Below are positions 40,804 through 48,433 of a stretch of DNA of 64,000 bases, in pieces. The translations under genes were made by a program, and so were the position numbers. The notes beneath the pieces are model-generated. The model did no database searches and had not been told where the DNA came from. It saw only the letters and a list, made by a program, of their open reading frames with translations. The number at the start of each line of letters is the position of its first letter. Position 1 is the first letter of the stretch. Source of the DNA: CAVQRC01 sp963715045 (lineage in GTDB: Bacteria; Planctomycetota; Planctomycetia; Pirellulales; Lacipirellulaceae); the NCBI GenBank assembly GCA_963715045.1, contig CAVQRC010000016.1:62001-126000 (forward strand), read 5' to 3'.

Positions 40804-40950
40804 CTAATTTGCCTTCACGATACCCGGAGGTTCCCACGCGCCTTCGCCCGGCGGCAGGATGGAGGGAGCTTCGGTTTTCGGCCAGTAAACACGCATGACC
40901 GTGTAGATCGGATCAGGATAGCCGTCGGCCACTCCGGCCAACCCGTAACC
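40804..40950 (-). pseudogene. C-terminal remnant of a DUF1254/DUF1214 protein
   Basis: Only 48 codons survive, reading GYGLAGVADGYPDPIYTV and then MRVYWPKTEAPSILPPGEG, AWEPPGIVKAN and a TAG stop. The pattern of a tripeptide RxYWPK, then P-x-G-x-W-x-PPG-I near the C-terminal end, is that of DUF1214 domains of DUF1254-type proteins. Nothing upstream on the minus strand continues the domain, so the rest has been deleted. Neighbouring decayed material at 41018 and the lower GC content mark this as a scar of accessory DNA. Family call is from memory of the C-terminal motif and is moderate. Confidence 0.55.
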
Positions 40951-41017
40951 GGTACCGCCTGATGCACACGACTCTTGGTTGCATCGTACTGTCCAGTCAG
41001 CGATCAGGACATCGGGT

Positions 41018-41305
41018 CAAATGGCAACGCCGGAGGCCAGCATCACCGACGGACCATTAAGCTCTGCCAAATTACCGACCATATTGAACAAACGCTGGTA
41101 GGAATGAAGCGCCGAGCGCGCGAGTCTCACTCCAACCATCGCTGATCGTAGAGACCCCGGACTCGGTGCCGCTCCCATCGGTGGGTTGACCATTCTCGAG
41201 CCAATTGACGAATCGCATCGCATCGAAGAACGAGACGTGCGCAACAGGGTGATTCTCTCGACCACCTATTGGCGAGTCCCGCCGCTCGTCGTGCAAGCGG
41301 CTCAA
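41018..41305 (-). pseudogene. Remnant of a formylglycine-generating-enzyme-like (SUMF1) domain
   Basis: One frame reads NHPVAHVSFFDAMRFVNWLENGQPTDGSGTESGVSTISDG in consecutive parts, the characteristic segment of secreted FGE-sulfatase-like proteins in planctomycetes (VSFFDAMRFVNWL and TESGVYTISDG in intact members). It then loses similarity (SETRALGASFLPAF), and a second frame gives FNMVGNLAELNG and a stop at 41018. The catalytic C-terminal half and the N-terminal signal region are absent. It is a truncated, frameshifted relic rather than a sequencing problem, since most of the domain is missing. Confidence 0.6.
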
Positions 41306-41483
41306 AACCGGCCTGAGCTGCCCGACAGGCGGATTCGGCGGAAAGCCGCTGCCGGCGATTGTCGCGGTCGTTCGCCGGCGATAGAATCAACAAAACAAGA
41401 AGCTTCCCACGATACCGCTTTAATTACGGCGTTTGCTGGGATTGCATCGCGACAACACAGTCTCAATAAGAAACCCGCTCGCC

Positions 41484-41987
41484 ATGGACCGCAACTTTTC
41501 CCTGGGAACCGTCGAGGTCGCACTCACTCCACGGGAGCGATTCGAAGAGTATCTGCAAAGTCGCGGAAAGCGGATCACGCAGCAGCGGACCCTCCTGGTC
41601 GAAGTCGTCTTTCGCCACCACGATCACTTCGATGCCGACGATGTCATCGAAAAACTCGCCAGGCTGGACGAGGGCAAGGGACTCGGCCGGGCAACCGTCT
41701 ACCGCACGCTCAATGAACTGGTCGAGGCCGGTTTGCTACGGAAGATGGTGCTGGGCGGCCGAGCGGTGTACGAGCACGATTACGGCTATCCCCAGCACGA
41801 TCACCTGTACTGCCGCGAATGCAACAAGCTCATCGAGTTTCGCAGCGACGAGATGAATGAGCTTTGTGACGCCGTGGCGGGCGAACATAAATTTCGCGTG
41901 AACGGCCATCGGTTGATCATCATGGGCACCTGTTTCGAGTGCCGGACGACGCGACATCGCCGCAAGTCGCCACTGGATCTCATCTAG
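41484..41987 (+). CDS. Fur-family metal-responsive transcriptional regulator
   Basis: About 167 residues. The N-terminal winged helix has GKRITQQRTLLVEVVF and LGRATVYRTLNELVEAGLL; the metal-binding and dimer domain has HHDHFDADDV, YEHDYGYPQHDHLYCRECNKLIEF (structural-zinc Cys pair CREC) and CFEC. This fits Fur or PerR/Zur-type repressors; the sequence does not settle which metal. ATG 41484 is preferred over the upstream frame start at 41433 because it directly precedes the conserved helix region. It is convergent with flgM and sits at the right border of the low-GC stretch. Confidence 0.9.
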   Translation: MDRNFSLGTVEVALTPRERFEEYLQSRGKRITQQRTLLVEVVFRHHDHFDADDVIEKLARLDEGKGLGRATVYRTLNELVEAGLLRKMVLGGRAVYEHDYGYPQHDHLYCRECNKLIEFRSDEMNELCDAVAGEHKFRVNGHRLIIMGTCFECRTTRHRRKSPLDLI

Positions 41988-42005
41988 CCGGGATAATCTC
42001 ATTTA

Positions 42006-42025
42006 GCCCGGATCAGTAGCCGGGC
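42006..42025. terminator. Hairpin between convergent fur-like gene and flgM
   Basis: GCCCGG ATCAGTAG CCGGGC, a perfect 6-bp GC stem 18 bases after the fur-type stop and just before the flgM stop. A related GCCGGG lies at 41990. No T-run; it could act as a bidirectional terminator. Confidence 0.45.
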
Positions 42026-42026
42026 A

Positions 42027-42311
42027 TCAACCGATCTGGTCGAGAAGACGATCGACCGCCCGCTCCAGCTTCTCAGGCGTCTCGTAACTCCCGGCGTCGA
42101 TCTGCTGACGAATCCGAGCGACCAGGTCCTGTCGGACGCCGGTGCTCTCGGTGGCTTGCACGGCCGCTTCGGCAGCCGCGGAAATGTCCAGATGATCCCC
42201 CGACACGGGTGTCGATTTGGATCCCGCCGCCGTGGGCTGGGCTTGGCGCGTGTAATGCGGGCCCTGGAGGGCATGGCTGCCGTGTACTTGAGAAGGTCCG
42301 TTGATCTGCAT
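42027..42311 (-). CDS. flgM: FlgM-like anti-sigma-28 factor
   Basis: 94 residues. The disordered N-terminal half (PSQVHGSHALQGPHYTRQAQ) is followed by DHLDISAAAEAAVQ and a C-terminal RQDLVARIRQQIDAGSYETPEKLERAVDRLLDQI, which has the spacing and helix pattern of FlgM proteins that hold FliA inactive until the hook is complete. ATG 42311 follows CGGGAGC. Its target, FliA, is encoded 10 kb away at 52699. The gene stands alone beside a fur-type regulator. The call rests on the C-terminal pattern and on flagellar genes in the window. Confidence 0.75.
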   Translation of the reverse strand: MQINGPSQVHGSHALQGPHYTRQAQPTAAGSKSTPVSGDHLDISAAAEAAVQATESTGVRQDLVARIRQQIDAGSYETPEKLERAVDRLLDQIG

Positions 42312-43100
42312 GTCGTGGTGCTCCCGTGTTGGGGACTCGGTATTCGAGCCGCAGCATTGCTGTTCGGACGTGCGATCCAGCGTGTGGCTTGTGGCTTCAA
42401 ACCAGTCTGAACACCGCTGGAGAGTGCCTGAGGCTGAGAAGAGTCGCCTGTGAATCGATTTCCTTATCTTGTCTTCGGCGTGCGGGACGGAGCTCGCATC
42501 AAGCGTCCCGGAATCTGCCCTGTTAAACGCACGAGCGGCTTTATTACGGGTTTAGCGAACGGTTGCCTCCTGCCGGCTGGTCTCCATCGTCGGTTCGGGA
42601 GGGTTCAGTAGTCGGTGAAGCGTGATCCTGGTATTCCGACTCTCAGGCAAGGATCGTTCGACCAGTCGGGCTCACCCTCGCCCGGTCGGACCGTTGACTT
42701 CGCGAGAATCGGCACACCCCCCTGTACGCGGGACCGCCGGGGTGGGTTCAGCCACCCCGCCGACGAGAGCCATGGCGGCCGGAGTGTAGGGAAATTCGGC
42801 CCACCGAGCAAGACGGGTGCGACGCCCCCGATCTGGCCATCTGGCCGAGACTGGGACTCTGGGACTCTGGGACTCCGGGACTGCCGGGACGCCTGGGACC
42901 TGGGACTCTGGGACCCGGTCTGGCGATCTGGCTGGGTCCGTCGGCCTTCCAGGGCGAAACCTGGCAGCATGGCCGCGGTTTAATGAGCAGCGACGCGCGG
43001 CAATGTGCCGCGTTGGCCTGGAGAAGTCCTTGAGGAACCGGCCGGGCCAAAACACAATCGGGGGCGTGGCCCCCATCCGTCTCTTGAGAGGAACACCGCC
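42312..43100. other. Intergenic region with an octamer array
   Basis: Nearly 800 bases between the divergent flgM and EF-hand genes. The repeat at 42851-42916 occupies the middle. Remaining frames are short and Arg/Gly/Pro-rich on both strands. A GAGAGGA ribosome site ends the region before the EF-hand gene. Confidence 0.55.
42851..42916. repeat. Octamer tandem array GGGACTCT type
   Basis: Seven to eight copies of CTGGGACT / CTCTGGGA. Read on the minus strand the unit is GTCCCAGA, one base from the GTCCCAGT unit at ubiA. Copies to the right are degenerate (CCGGGACTGCCGGGACGC). Confidence 0.82.
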
Positions 43101-44226
43101 ATGTGGACGAATCTCACCCTTGCCGCATGCCTGATCGCGATGGACATGGGGTTGTGTTCGCTTGCGTTTGCCGAGGAGGCCGAGTCTCGGCAACCGGCGA
43201 ATTCGGTCGCCAGACGGCTGACTGAGCTCTTTGAACGTCTCGACGCCGACCACGACGGTCGGATCCACCCCGACGACGTAGCCAGCGACCAACGTCGACT
43301 GCTCGCGAGGTTGCTCAGGACGGCGGATGCCAATCAGGATCAACGCCTCGACCGTGACGAGTTCGTCGCCGGCCTGACTCCCCACAGCCCGGCCAAGCCG
43401 GTCGAAACGCTCAGCGAGAATACGATCGCCGGGGCCGACGCCCTCCGGCTGTTCCTGGTGTGGCTCGATACGAATCAGGACGGACGGCTTTCGCGGGCCG
43501 AGGTCTCCGAAGAACTTGAGCCGATATTCGGTGCCCTGGTTAAAGTCGCCGACCGCGATCAGAACGGGGAGCTGACGCGAGCGGAACTTGGTCGTGGCGG
43601 ACCGAAGATCGGGCGGACTGCCATGCAGATCGCCAGGCAGAGAGGGATCAACGTGGAACGCGAGCTGGCCGAACTTGGCGAGTCGCAGCTCCAGGCAGTC
43701 ATGGAGCTGTACGAACGGAGCGGGCCTATCCGGATCCTTGACTTCGCCGACGATCCGGAGGCCCTACAGCGGGTTTTCGCACGTCTGGATGAGGATGGCG
43801 ATGGACAAGCTTTCGGTGAAGGAATTGCCCGAAGGACGGCGGACGGCCATCCGCCGGATGCTTGCAAGAATCGATCGCAACCAGGACGGGGAACTCGACC
43901 TTGAGGAGTTTACGGCGGCCATCGGGCGGCTGGCGGAACTGCAACAGGGCCGCAAACCGCCACGACCGGCATCGAAGCCGTCGACCAGCGAGCGGCCCTC
44001 GGCCGCCGCGAACGCCACCGACGCGAAACGAAACGCCCGCCAGACGCAACGCAGGCAGCGTCTGAGGCAGCTCGACGCCAATCGCGACGGGAGACTCGAC
44101 CGCCGTGAAGTGCCACCGCGGATCCGCAACCAGTTTGATCGACTGGATATCGATGGCGACGGGTTCCTTGACCCCGGCGAAGTCCGCCGAGCGGCCGCCG
44201 CAGCGCCGAACATCGTGGGAGATTGA
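43101..44226 (+). CDS. Secreted protein with eight EF-hand calcium motifs, frameshifted
   Basis: About 375 residues. A signal peptide (LTLAACLIAMDMGLCSLAFA) follows ATG 43101, which has GAGAGGA upstream. Eight EF-hand loops can be read: DADHDGRIHPDD, DANQDQRLDRDE, DTNQDGRLSRAE, DRDQNGELTRAE, DEDGDGKLSVKE, DRNQDGELDLEE, DANRDGRLDRRE and DIDGDGFLDPGE. The fifth spans a break near 43808, after which the frame changes. Such EF-hand-rich secreted proteins are frequent in planctomycetes and probably bind calcium at the cell surface; no enzyme domain is seen. A good terminator follows. Confidence 0.85.
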
Positions 44227-44634
44227 CCTCCCCGGCGGCGATTTGATGCTCTAATCGCCGCCTGCGCGCCGATTTTTCAGTGATGATCGACTGCCGAGCG
44301 GCCGATCTTAGGAAATAGCCGGCCCCGCATGCTCGCCTCCGGGCCCGCCCGGGTGGAGGCTGCCGCTGATTCACTGGCAATCCGCCGAGGAGCGCCATCG
44401 GCCGAGGAAAGACGGACCATTCCGAACTTCGACCGAACGCAGCGGCATCCACGGTCGCATCGTCTGGGTCTCGGCAATCGTGGTTTGCTGGATTCTCCGG
44501 AACCGGGCGAACCACGAACCGTGCATTGCTGTCTTCCGTAAAGGAAACGTAGACAGGTGCTAGCCGGTGCCTCGCAATTCGACCGCCCCCCCAGGTCGGC
44601 GAATCAAGGGCCGAAACAGAGAAAAGAGGCCAAC
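44227..44634. other. Intergenic region after the EF-hand gene
   Basis: About 400 bases holding the terminator at 44234-44275 and then no supported gene. The ribosome site AAAAGAGG at the right end belongs to the small protein at 44635. Confidence 0.5.
44234..44275 (+). terminator. Intrinsic terminator after the EF-hand gene
   Basis: GGCGGCGATT (44234-44243) pairs perfectly with AATCGCCGCC (44253-44262) around a 9-base loop, 8 bases after the stop codon. A T-run (GATTTTTC) follows at about 44269-44275. The distance between stem and T-run is longer than ideal, but the 10-bp stem is strong. Confidence 0.7.
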
Positions 44635-44849
44635 ATGCCGACTCCCCACACGGCTGCCGATCGGATTGTTCATCGAGGCATGCTCGACGAGTGGCCCCCA
44701 CTCACCGAACAATGGCAGAGATTCGATGTTGATCTTGAGCAACAGTTGAACGCGTTCATCGAACGCGTCCGCCAAGAGACGCCGAGCTGGATCCGCTCCT
44801 CGAGGATGCCCTGGCGGCCGCGGCCATCTTGACCCTTCCCGGGGGCTAG
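44635..44849 (+). CDS. Small hypothetical protein, possibly frameshifted
   Basis: ATG 44635 follows AAAAGAGGCCAAC. The product begins MPTPHTAADRIVHRGMLDEW, then WQRFDVDLEQQLNAFIERVRQETP. As written the frame ends at 44832 in an Arg/Pro-rich tail, but one base earlier in register gives ELDPLLEDALAAAAILTLPGG and a TAG at 44847-44849, which looks more like protein. A missing base near 44797 would join them into about 71 residues. No family recognised. Its helical, acidic composition differs from shadow frames. Located upstream of ispH on the same strand. Confidence 0.45.
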
Positions 44850-44977
44850 CGCGGCCGATTCGTGGATGGTTGCGGGGGGATTGCGGTTGATCGCGCAGAC
44901 GGCAGTATCCTCCAATCCGGCAGCCACTGTCGGAGCTGCGTCGCCCGATCACGCTCAAATTCCCGCGGCCCCTTCTG

Positions 44978-45931
44978 ATGAGAATCCTGCTTGCCAGTCC
45001 CCGCGGTTTTTGCGCGGGCGTCAACATGGCGATCGAATCGCTGCAACTGGCCATCGACGCCTGCGAGCCGCCGATCTACGTCTATCACGAGATCGTCCAC
45101 AACCAGTACGTGGTGGAGCGATTTCGCGAAAAGGGGGTTAAGTTCATCGATGACCTGCAGGACGTACCCGTCGGTGCGACGCTGCTGTTCTCCGCACACG
45201 GCGTTTCTCCGGTCGTCCGCCAGTTGGCTCGCGAGCGAAAACTGCGAACCATCGACGCAACTTGCCCGCTGGTGACGAAAGTTCACCTGGAAGCGATCAA
45301 GTTCGCCAGGCAAGGGTACACCATCGTCTTGATCGGGCACGAGGGGCACGACGAAGTGATCGGGACGATGGGCGAAGCGCCCGAGGCCATCGTCCTTGTC
45401 GAAACGCCTGAAGAAGTCGCGGCGCTCAATGTCGCCGACGAAAATAAACTGGCCTACCTGACCCAGACGACGTTAAGCGTGGACGATGCGAATCGAATCA
45501 TTGCGAAATTGCGCGAACGCTTCCCCGAAATCGTCTCTCCGCCCAAGGATGACATCTGCTACGCGACTCAGAACCGGCAGGAAGCCGTTGCCCTCTTGTC
45601 GGAGCCTGCTGATCTGGTACTCGTCGTGGGCAGCCAGAACAGTTCCAACAGTCAACGTCTGGCGGAAATCGCCCGCGATAAGCAAGTCGCCGCCTACCTT
45701 ATCGATGGCCGCGAAGATATCTGCCGTGAATGGTTCGAGGGAGTCGAGACGGTCTTGATCACCGCCGGGGCCAGTGCTCCCGAAGTCGTCGTGCAGGACG
45801 TGATCGAGTACATCCGCGCCCAGTTTGATGCCCAGATCGATGAGCAGTCGATCCGCGCCGAGGACGTGTCGTTCCCGCTCCCTCGCGAATTACGCCAATT
45901 CGTCAGCCCGTCCTCAGGCAAGCACGCCTGA
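44978..45931 (+). CDS. ispH: 4-hydroxy-3-methylbut-2-enyl diphosphate reductase
   Basis: Last step of the MEP isoprenoid pathway, producing IPP and DMAPP; these feed the menaquinone side chain made by the UbiA-type enzyme at 20149. 317 residues, intact. The [4Fe-4S] cysteines lie in SPRGFCAGV (Cys 12), DATCPLVTKVH and DDICYATQNRQ. The substrate residues SAHGVSP, GHEGHDEVIGTMG and VGSQNSSNSQRLAEIA are present. Start ATG 44978. The 3' end overlaps the end of the convergent CBS gene by 18 bases. Confidence 0.96.
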   Translation: MRILLASPRGFCAGVNMAIESLQLAIDACEPPIYVYHEIVHNQYVVERFREKGVKFIDDLQDVPVGATLLFSAHGVSPVVRQLARERKLRTIDATCPLVTKVHLEAIKFARQGYTIVLIGHEGHDEVIGTMGEAPEAIVLVETPEEVAALNVADENKLAYLTQTTLSVDDANRIIAKLRERFPEIVSPPKDDICYATQNRQEAVALLSEPADLVLVVGSQNSSNSQRLAEIARDKQVAAYLIDGREDICREWFEGVETVLITAGASAPEVVVQDVIEYIRAQFDAQIDEQSIRAEDVSFPLPRELRQFVSPSSGKHA

Positions 45932-46360
45932 ATCGTGGATGTAGTGCTTGAGGTGGTGATTCTCGGCGGTGACCGCATCGTGCTGGGCCTTGACGACGTC
46001 GCCGATGGAAATCATTCCGGCAATCTTGCCATCCTCGACAACCGGTAGGTGACGGATCCGTTTCCTGGTCAGCAGTCCCATCGTGTCCGAAACCGAGTCG
46101 GCGATGTGGCCGATGGTGACCTCGACGGTCATGACCTCTGCAACGCGAGTCGTTTGCAGAGACTTCCCGGCGGCACACGACCGCATGATGTCGCGTTCCG
46201 TGATGATCCCCACGAGCACCCTGGGGGCATTCGGTTCGACCACAACCAAAGAGCCACAATTGTTTTCGACAAGTTGTTCGACAACGCGTTGCAAGAGGAC
46301 GTCAGGAGTGGTGGTGTGTACCTTGGTCCCCTTGGCATGCAAAATTTCTTTGAGCTTCAC
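45914..46360 (-). CDS. Twin CBS-domain protein
   Basis: About 148 residues made of two CBS domains (VVEQLVENNCGSLVVVEPN to VGIITERDIMRSCAAG, and VEVTIGHIADSVSDTMGLLTRKRIRHLPVVE to MISIGDVVKAQ). CBS pairs bind adenine nucleotides and act as energy or redox sensors. GTG 46360 (MKLKEILHAKG) is chosen because GGAGGTGGAGAC directly precedes it; the upstream frame to 46432 is unconserved. Two perfect TGTGA-N6-TCACA palindromes lie 133-187 bases upstream, suggesting CRP/FNR-type control. The 3' end overlaps ispH. Confidence 0.88.
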   Translation of the reverse strand: MKLKEILHAKGTKVHTTTPDVLLQRVVEQLVENNCGSLVVVEPNAPRVLVGIITERDIMRSCAAGKSLQTTRVAEVMTVEVTIGHIADSVSDTMGLLTRKRIRHLPVVEDGKIAGMISIGDVVKAQHDAVTAENHHLKHYIHDSGVLA

Positions 46361-46492
46361 GTCTCCACCTCCGCCATTGGAAGCATGTTTCGATGCAATT
46401 AAACAGCACGCCCGGTGTGCTTTCTGTAGCACAGTCTAGCGGACGAAAAACAGCCACGAAACAGAAAACGGGACGGTAGCGGCGAGATTCGC

Positions 46493-46547
46493 TTGTGATC
46501 TTTTTCACAAACGTCCACCCGACCAACCTTTGTGAATCTTTTCACAA
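46493..46547. promoter_or_regulatory. Twin CRP/FNR-type operators upstream of the CBS gene
   Basis: TTGTGATCTTTTTCACAA (46493-46510) and TTGTGAATCTTTTCACAA (46530-46547) are two palindromes with perfect TGTGA-N6-TCACA half sites, centres 37 bases apart. This is the core recognised by CRP-family regulators. They lie in the only intergenic gap that faces the CBS gene; the gene on the other side ends here and cannot be controlled by them. Confidence 0.78.
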
Positions 46548-46585
46548 GTCACCATCCCGCGGCGATGCCGAATCGACCTGAAGCA

Positions 46586-47755
46586 TCATCGTGCTGGTCC
46601 GCGATCGGGGAACGGTGCGATCGCGATTTCGCGAAACCTCAATTTCGTGCCAGGATCATGGCCTTGGAACAGAATGGTCCCCGCTTCTTCGCGAAGTCCC
46701 TGGCGCGGGTTCTCGTGTGGCCCGCGTGTGTCGGTCCAGGCACTGACCGGATAACCATTGACCCACACTGCGATATGCGGTCCTGTCGCCACGATCGTCT
46801 TGGTGAACCACTCGAAGTCTCGGGCCACGACGCGACGCGCGTTCTGGCGGCGGAAAATTCCGCCCGTCCCGCAATCCTTGGGCCGCGTGGGATCGCCGTC
46901 GAACACGGCGTTGTTGATCTGACTCTCGTAACCCATCCACATGTCACCCGGAATCGAGCGAAAGAACACGCCGGAGTTCAGCCCGTCCCCATCGACGTAA
47001 CACGACAGTCTCAGGGCAAAGTCGCCGAATGACTCGCGCGTCTCGATTTGCCCCTTTCCGCCGATCAAGTGCAGCTCCGAGTCGACGACCTCGACGCGAC
47101 TCTGTTCCAGGCGGTCAGTTCTCCAACCTTCCAGATCTTGTCCGTTGAACAACGCTTGCATGTCGAGCGGTAGCAACCGCACGTTGCGAAACTCGATACG
47201 TCCCTGATTGTGCTGCAAACCGATGTAACCGCGTTGCAAAACAGGTGGTGCATCCGTGAGTTCGAGTTCACAGGTAACCGTCCCATCGACCCGCACGACG
47301 ATCCGTTCTCGGTCACAGCGAATCGACATGGATCGGAATCCATCGGCGGTTTCAGAAGGTGCCGGAACTACCGTCCGCTTACGACGACCAACAATACTCC
47401 CGGTCGGAAACGGATTGGAGTCGGCCGCGATGTTGATTTCGTAGCAATCCTCGTCCGGTCGGGCGGGATGGGGAGGCGTGCGAATGAACACCCCGCTGTT
47501 CGTGTCGGCCGCGGCTCGAAATTCGAGCCGCAGTTCAAAGGCGGCGAACTCGACCCAGGTGTGGAGCAATCCGACACCGCCCTCGTCCGCCACGATCACT
47601 CCCTCTTCAACCCGCCAGTTGACCTCGCCCGCCTGATGCCAGCCGAACAACGAATGGCCGTCGAATAACTGCAGCCAACCCGCACGCGCGTCGTCCGCGT
47701 CAAGCAACTGGGGGGAAGTGATGGTGAGGGCGAGCAACAGGGTTAAGGCGTGCAT
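46586..47755 (-). CDS. Secreted protein with two DUF1080 (3-keto-disaccharide hydrolase) domains
   Basis: 389 residues, intact. A signal peptide (MHALTLLLALTITSPQLLDA) precedes two DUF1080 domains. The first runs from WLQLFDGHSLFGWHQAGEVNW to RGYIGLQHNQGRIEFRNVRLLPL; the second from ALFNGQDLEGWRTDRLEQS to LREEAGTILFQGHDPGTKLRFREIAI. Both have the concanavalin-like beta pattern and end with the typical GxIxLQxH/QGHD motif. DUF1080 proteins hydrolyse 3-keto-glycosides and are abundant in planctomycetes that degrade polysaccharides. Two domains in one chain are less common than one. The start is ATG 47755. Confidence 0.9.
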   Translation of the reverse strand: MHALTLLLALTITSPQLLDADDARAGWLQLFDGHSLFGWHQAGEVNWRVEEGVIVADEGGVGLLHTWVEFAAFELRLEFRAAADTNSGVFIRTPPHPARPDEDCYEINIAADSNPFPTGSIVGRRKRTVVPAPSETADGFRSMSIRCDRERIVVRVDGTVTCELELTDAPPVLQRGYIGLQHNQGRIEFRNVRLLPLDMQALFNGQDLEGWRTDRLEQSRVEVVDSELHLIGGKGQIETRESFGDFALRLSCYVDGDGLNSGVFFRSIPGDMWMGYESQINNAVFDGDPTRPKDCGTGGIFRRQNARRVVARDFEWFTKTIVATGPHIAVWVNGYPVSAWTDTRGPHENPRQGLREEAGTILFQGHDPGTKLRFREIAIAPFPDRGPAR

Positions 47756-47765
47756 GGGGCAGGAG

Positions 47766-47809
47766 AGGGTCAGGGGTCGGGGGTCAGGGGGTCGGGGGTC
47801 GGGGGTCGA
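47766..47809. repeat. Heptamer array RGGGGTC
   Basis: Five to six copies of (A/G)GGGGTC directly upstream of the DUF1080 start. Similar arrays at 56283, 60805 and, inverted, at 22536 and 61107. Confidence 0.82.
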
Positions 47810-47831
47810 GTTATCGTACTCAGATCTTCTC

Positions 47832-47857
47832 GGAGCCCTCGGCTTTGCCGGGGGATG
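47832..47857 (+). repeat. Dispersed 26-bp hairpin repeat, copy 3
   Basis: Identical over 26 bases to the reverse complement of 8192-8217. The stem is CCCTCGGC / GCCGGGGG with loop TTT. Lies between the DUF1080 gene and the next gene on the minus strand. Confidence 0.75.
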
Positions 47858-47938
47858 CGGCGGAATCCCCGTTCTGTGAGGGGCGTTCCCGAAGGACGCC
47901 CAGACTCCGCATATTCGGGCTTGGAACAGGGAACGCTC

Positions 47939-48370
47939 CTACCGCGTACGGACTTCGAGGCGGATTTCGCCGTGGATGCCTGGCACGGGGGTGTTTTCGG
48001 TCGAGGCGATTTCGACGATCAACTGAGATTCGGGCCGGATCAGCCGCGTGATCTCGAACTCGACGAATTCGACCGACTCGTTGATCTCGCCCAGGACATG
48101 GTCATCGATCCACAGCCGGGCCGAGCCGCGGATCCCTTCGAAGACAACCCACAGTGATTCGGTGGTACCGAGCCGCGAGGGCCAGTGAAATCGCCGCGTC
48201 AGCCGGGCCCTGCCTCGGAAGTTCTCGCCACAAACAGCCGACCAGTCGCCGGGCATCCGGAGCCGACCCGGCGGAGGGAGCGGAGGCGTCACAGCCGCTT
48301 CGCCGTCGAGCCACTCGAGCGGCGTGCATTCCCAAGGGCCATGCAGGCGAATCGGATGCGGGCCAACCAT
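47939..48370 (-). CDS. Small beta-sandwich protein resembling the GH2 sugar-binding domain
   Basis: About 143 residues. The order LHGPWECTPLEWLDG, LRMPGDWSAVCGENFRGRARLTRRFHWP, LWVVFEGIRGSARLWIDDHVLGEI and FEITRLIRPESQLIVEIAS is that of the N-terminal jelly-roll of glycoside hydrolase family 2 (beta-galactosidase/glucuronidase): P-G-D-W, then the partner strand with F-E-G-I and a V-x-LGE turn. No catalytic TIM barrel follows, so it is a stand-alone carbohydrate-binding-like domain. ATG 48370 is preferred over TTG 48379. Same strand as the DUF1080 and prepilin genes. Confidence 0.68.
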   Translation of the reverse strand: MVGPHPIRLHGPWECTPLEWLDGEAAVTPPLPPPGRLRMPGDWSAVCGENFRGRARLTRRFHWPSRLGTTESLWVVFEGIRGSARLWIDDHVLGEINESVEFVEFEITRLIRPESQLIVEIASTENTPVPGIHGEIRLEVRTR

Positions 48371-48433
48371 CAACCCCAAGCCTCCAAACTCCCCAAACCG
48401 CCAAAAAGACCCCAGGGGTATTTTCGGTGGGGG

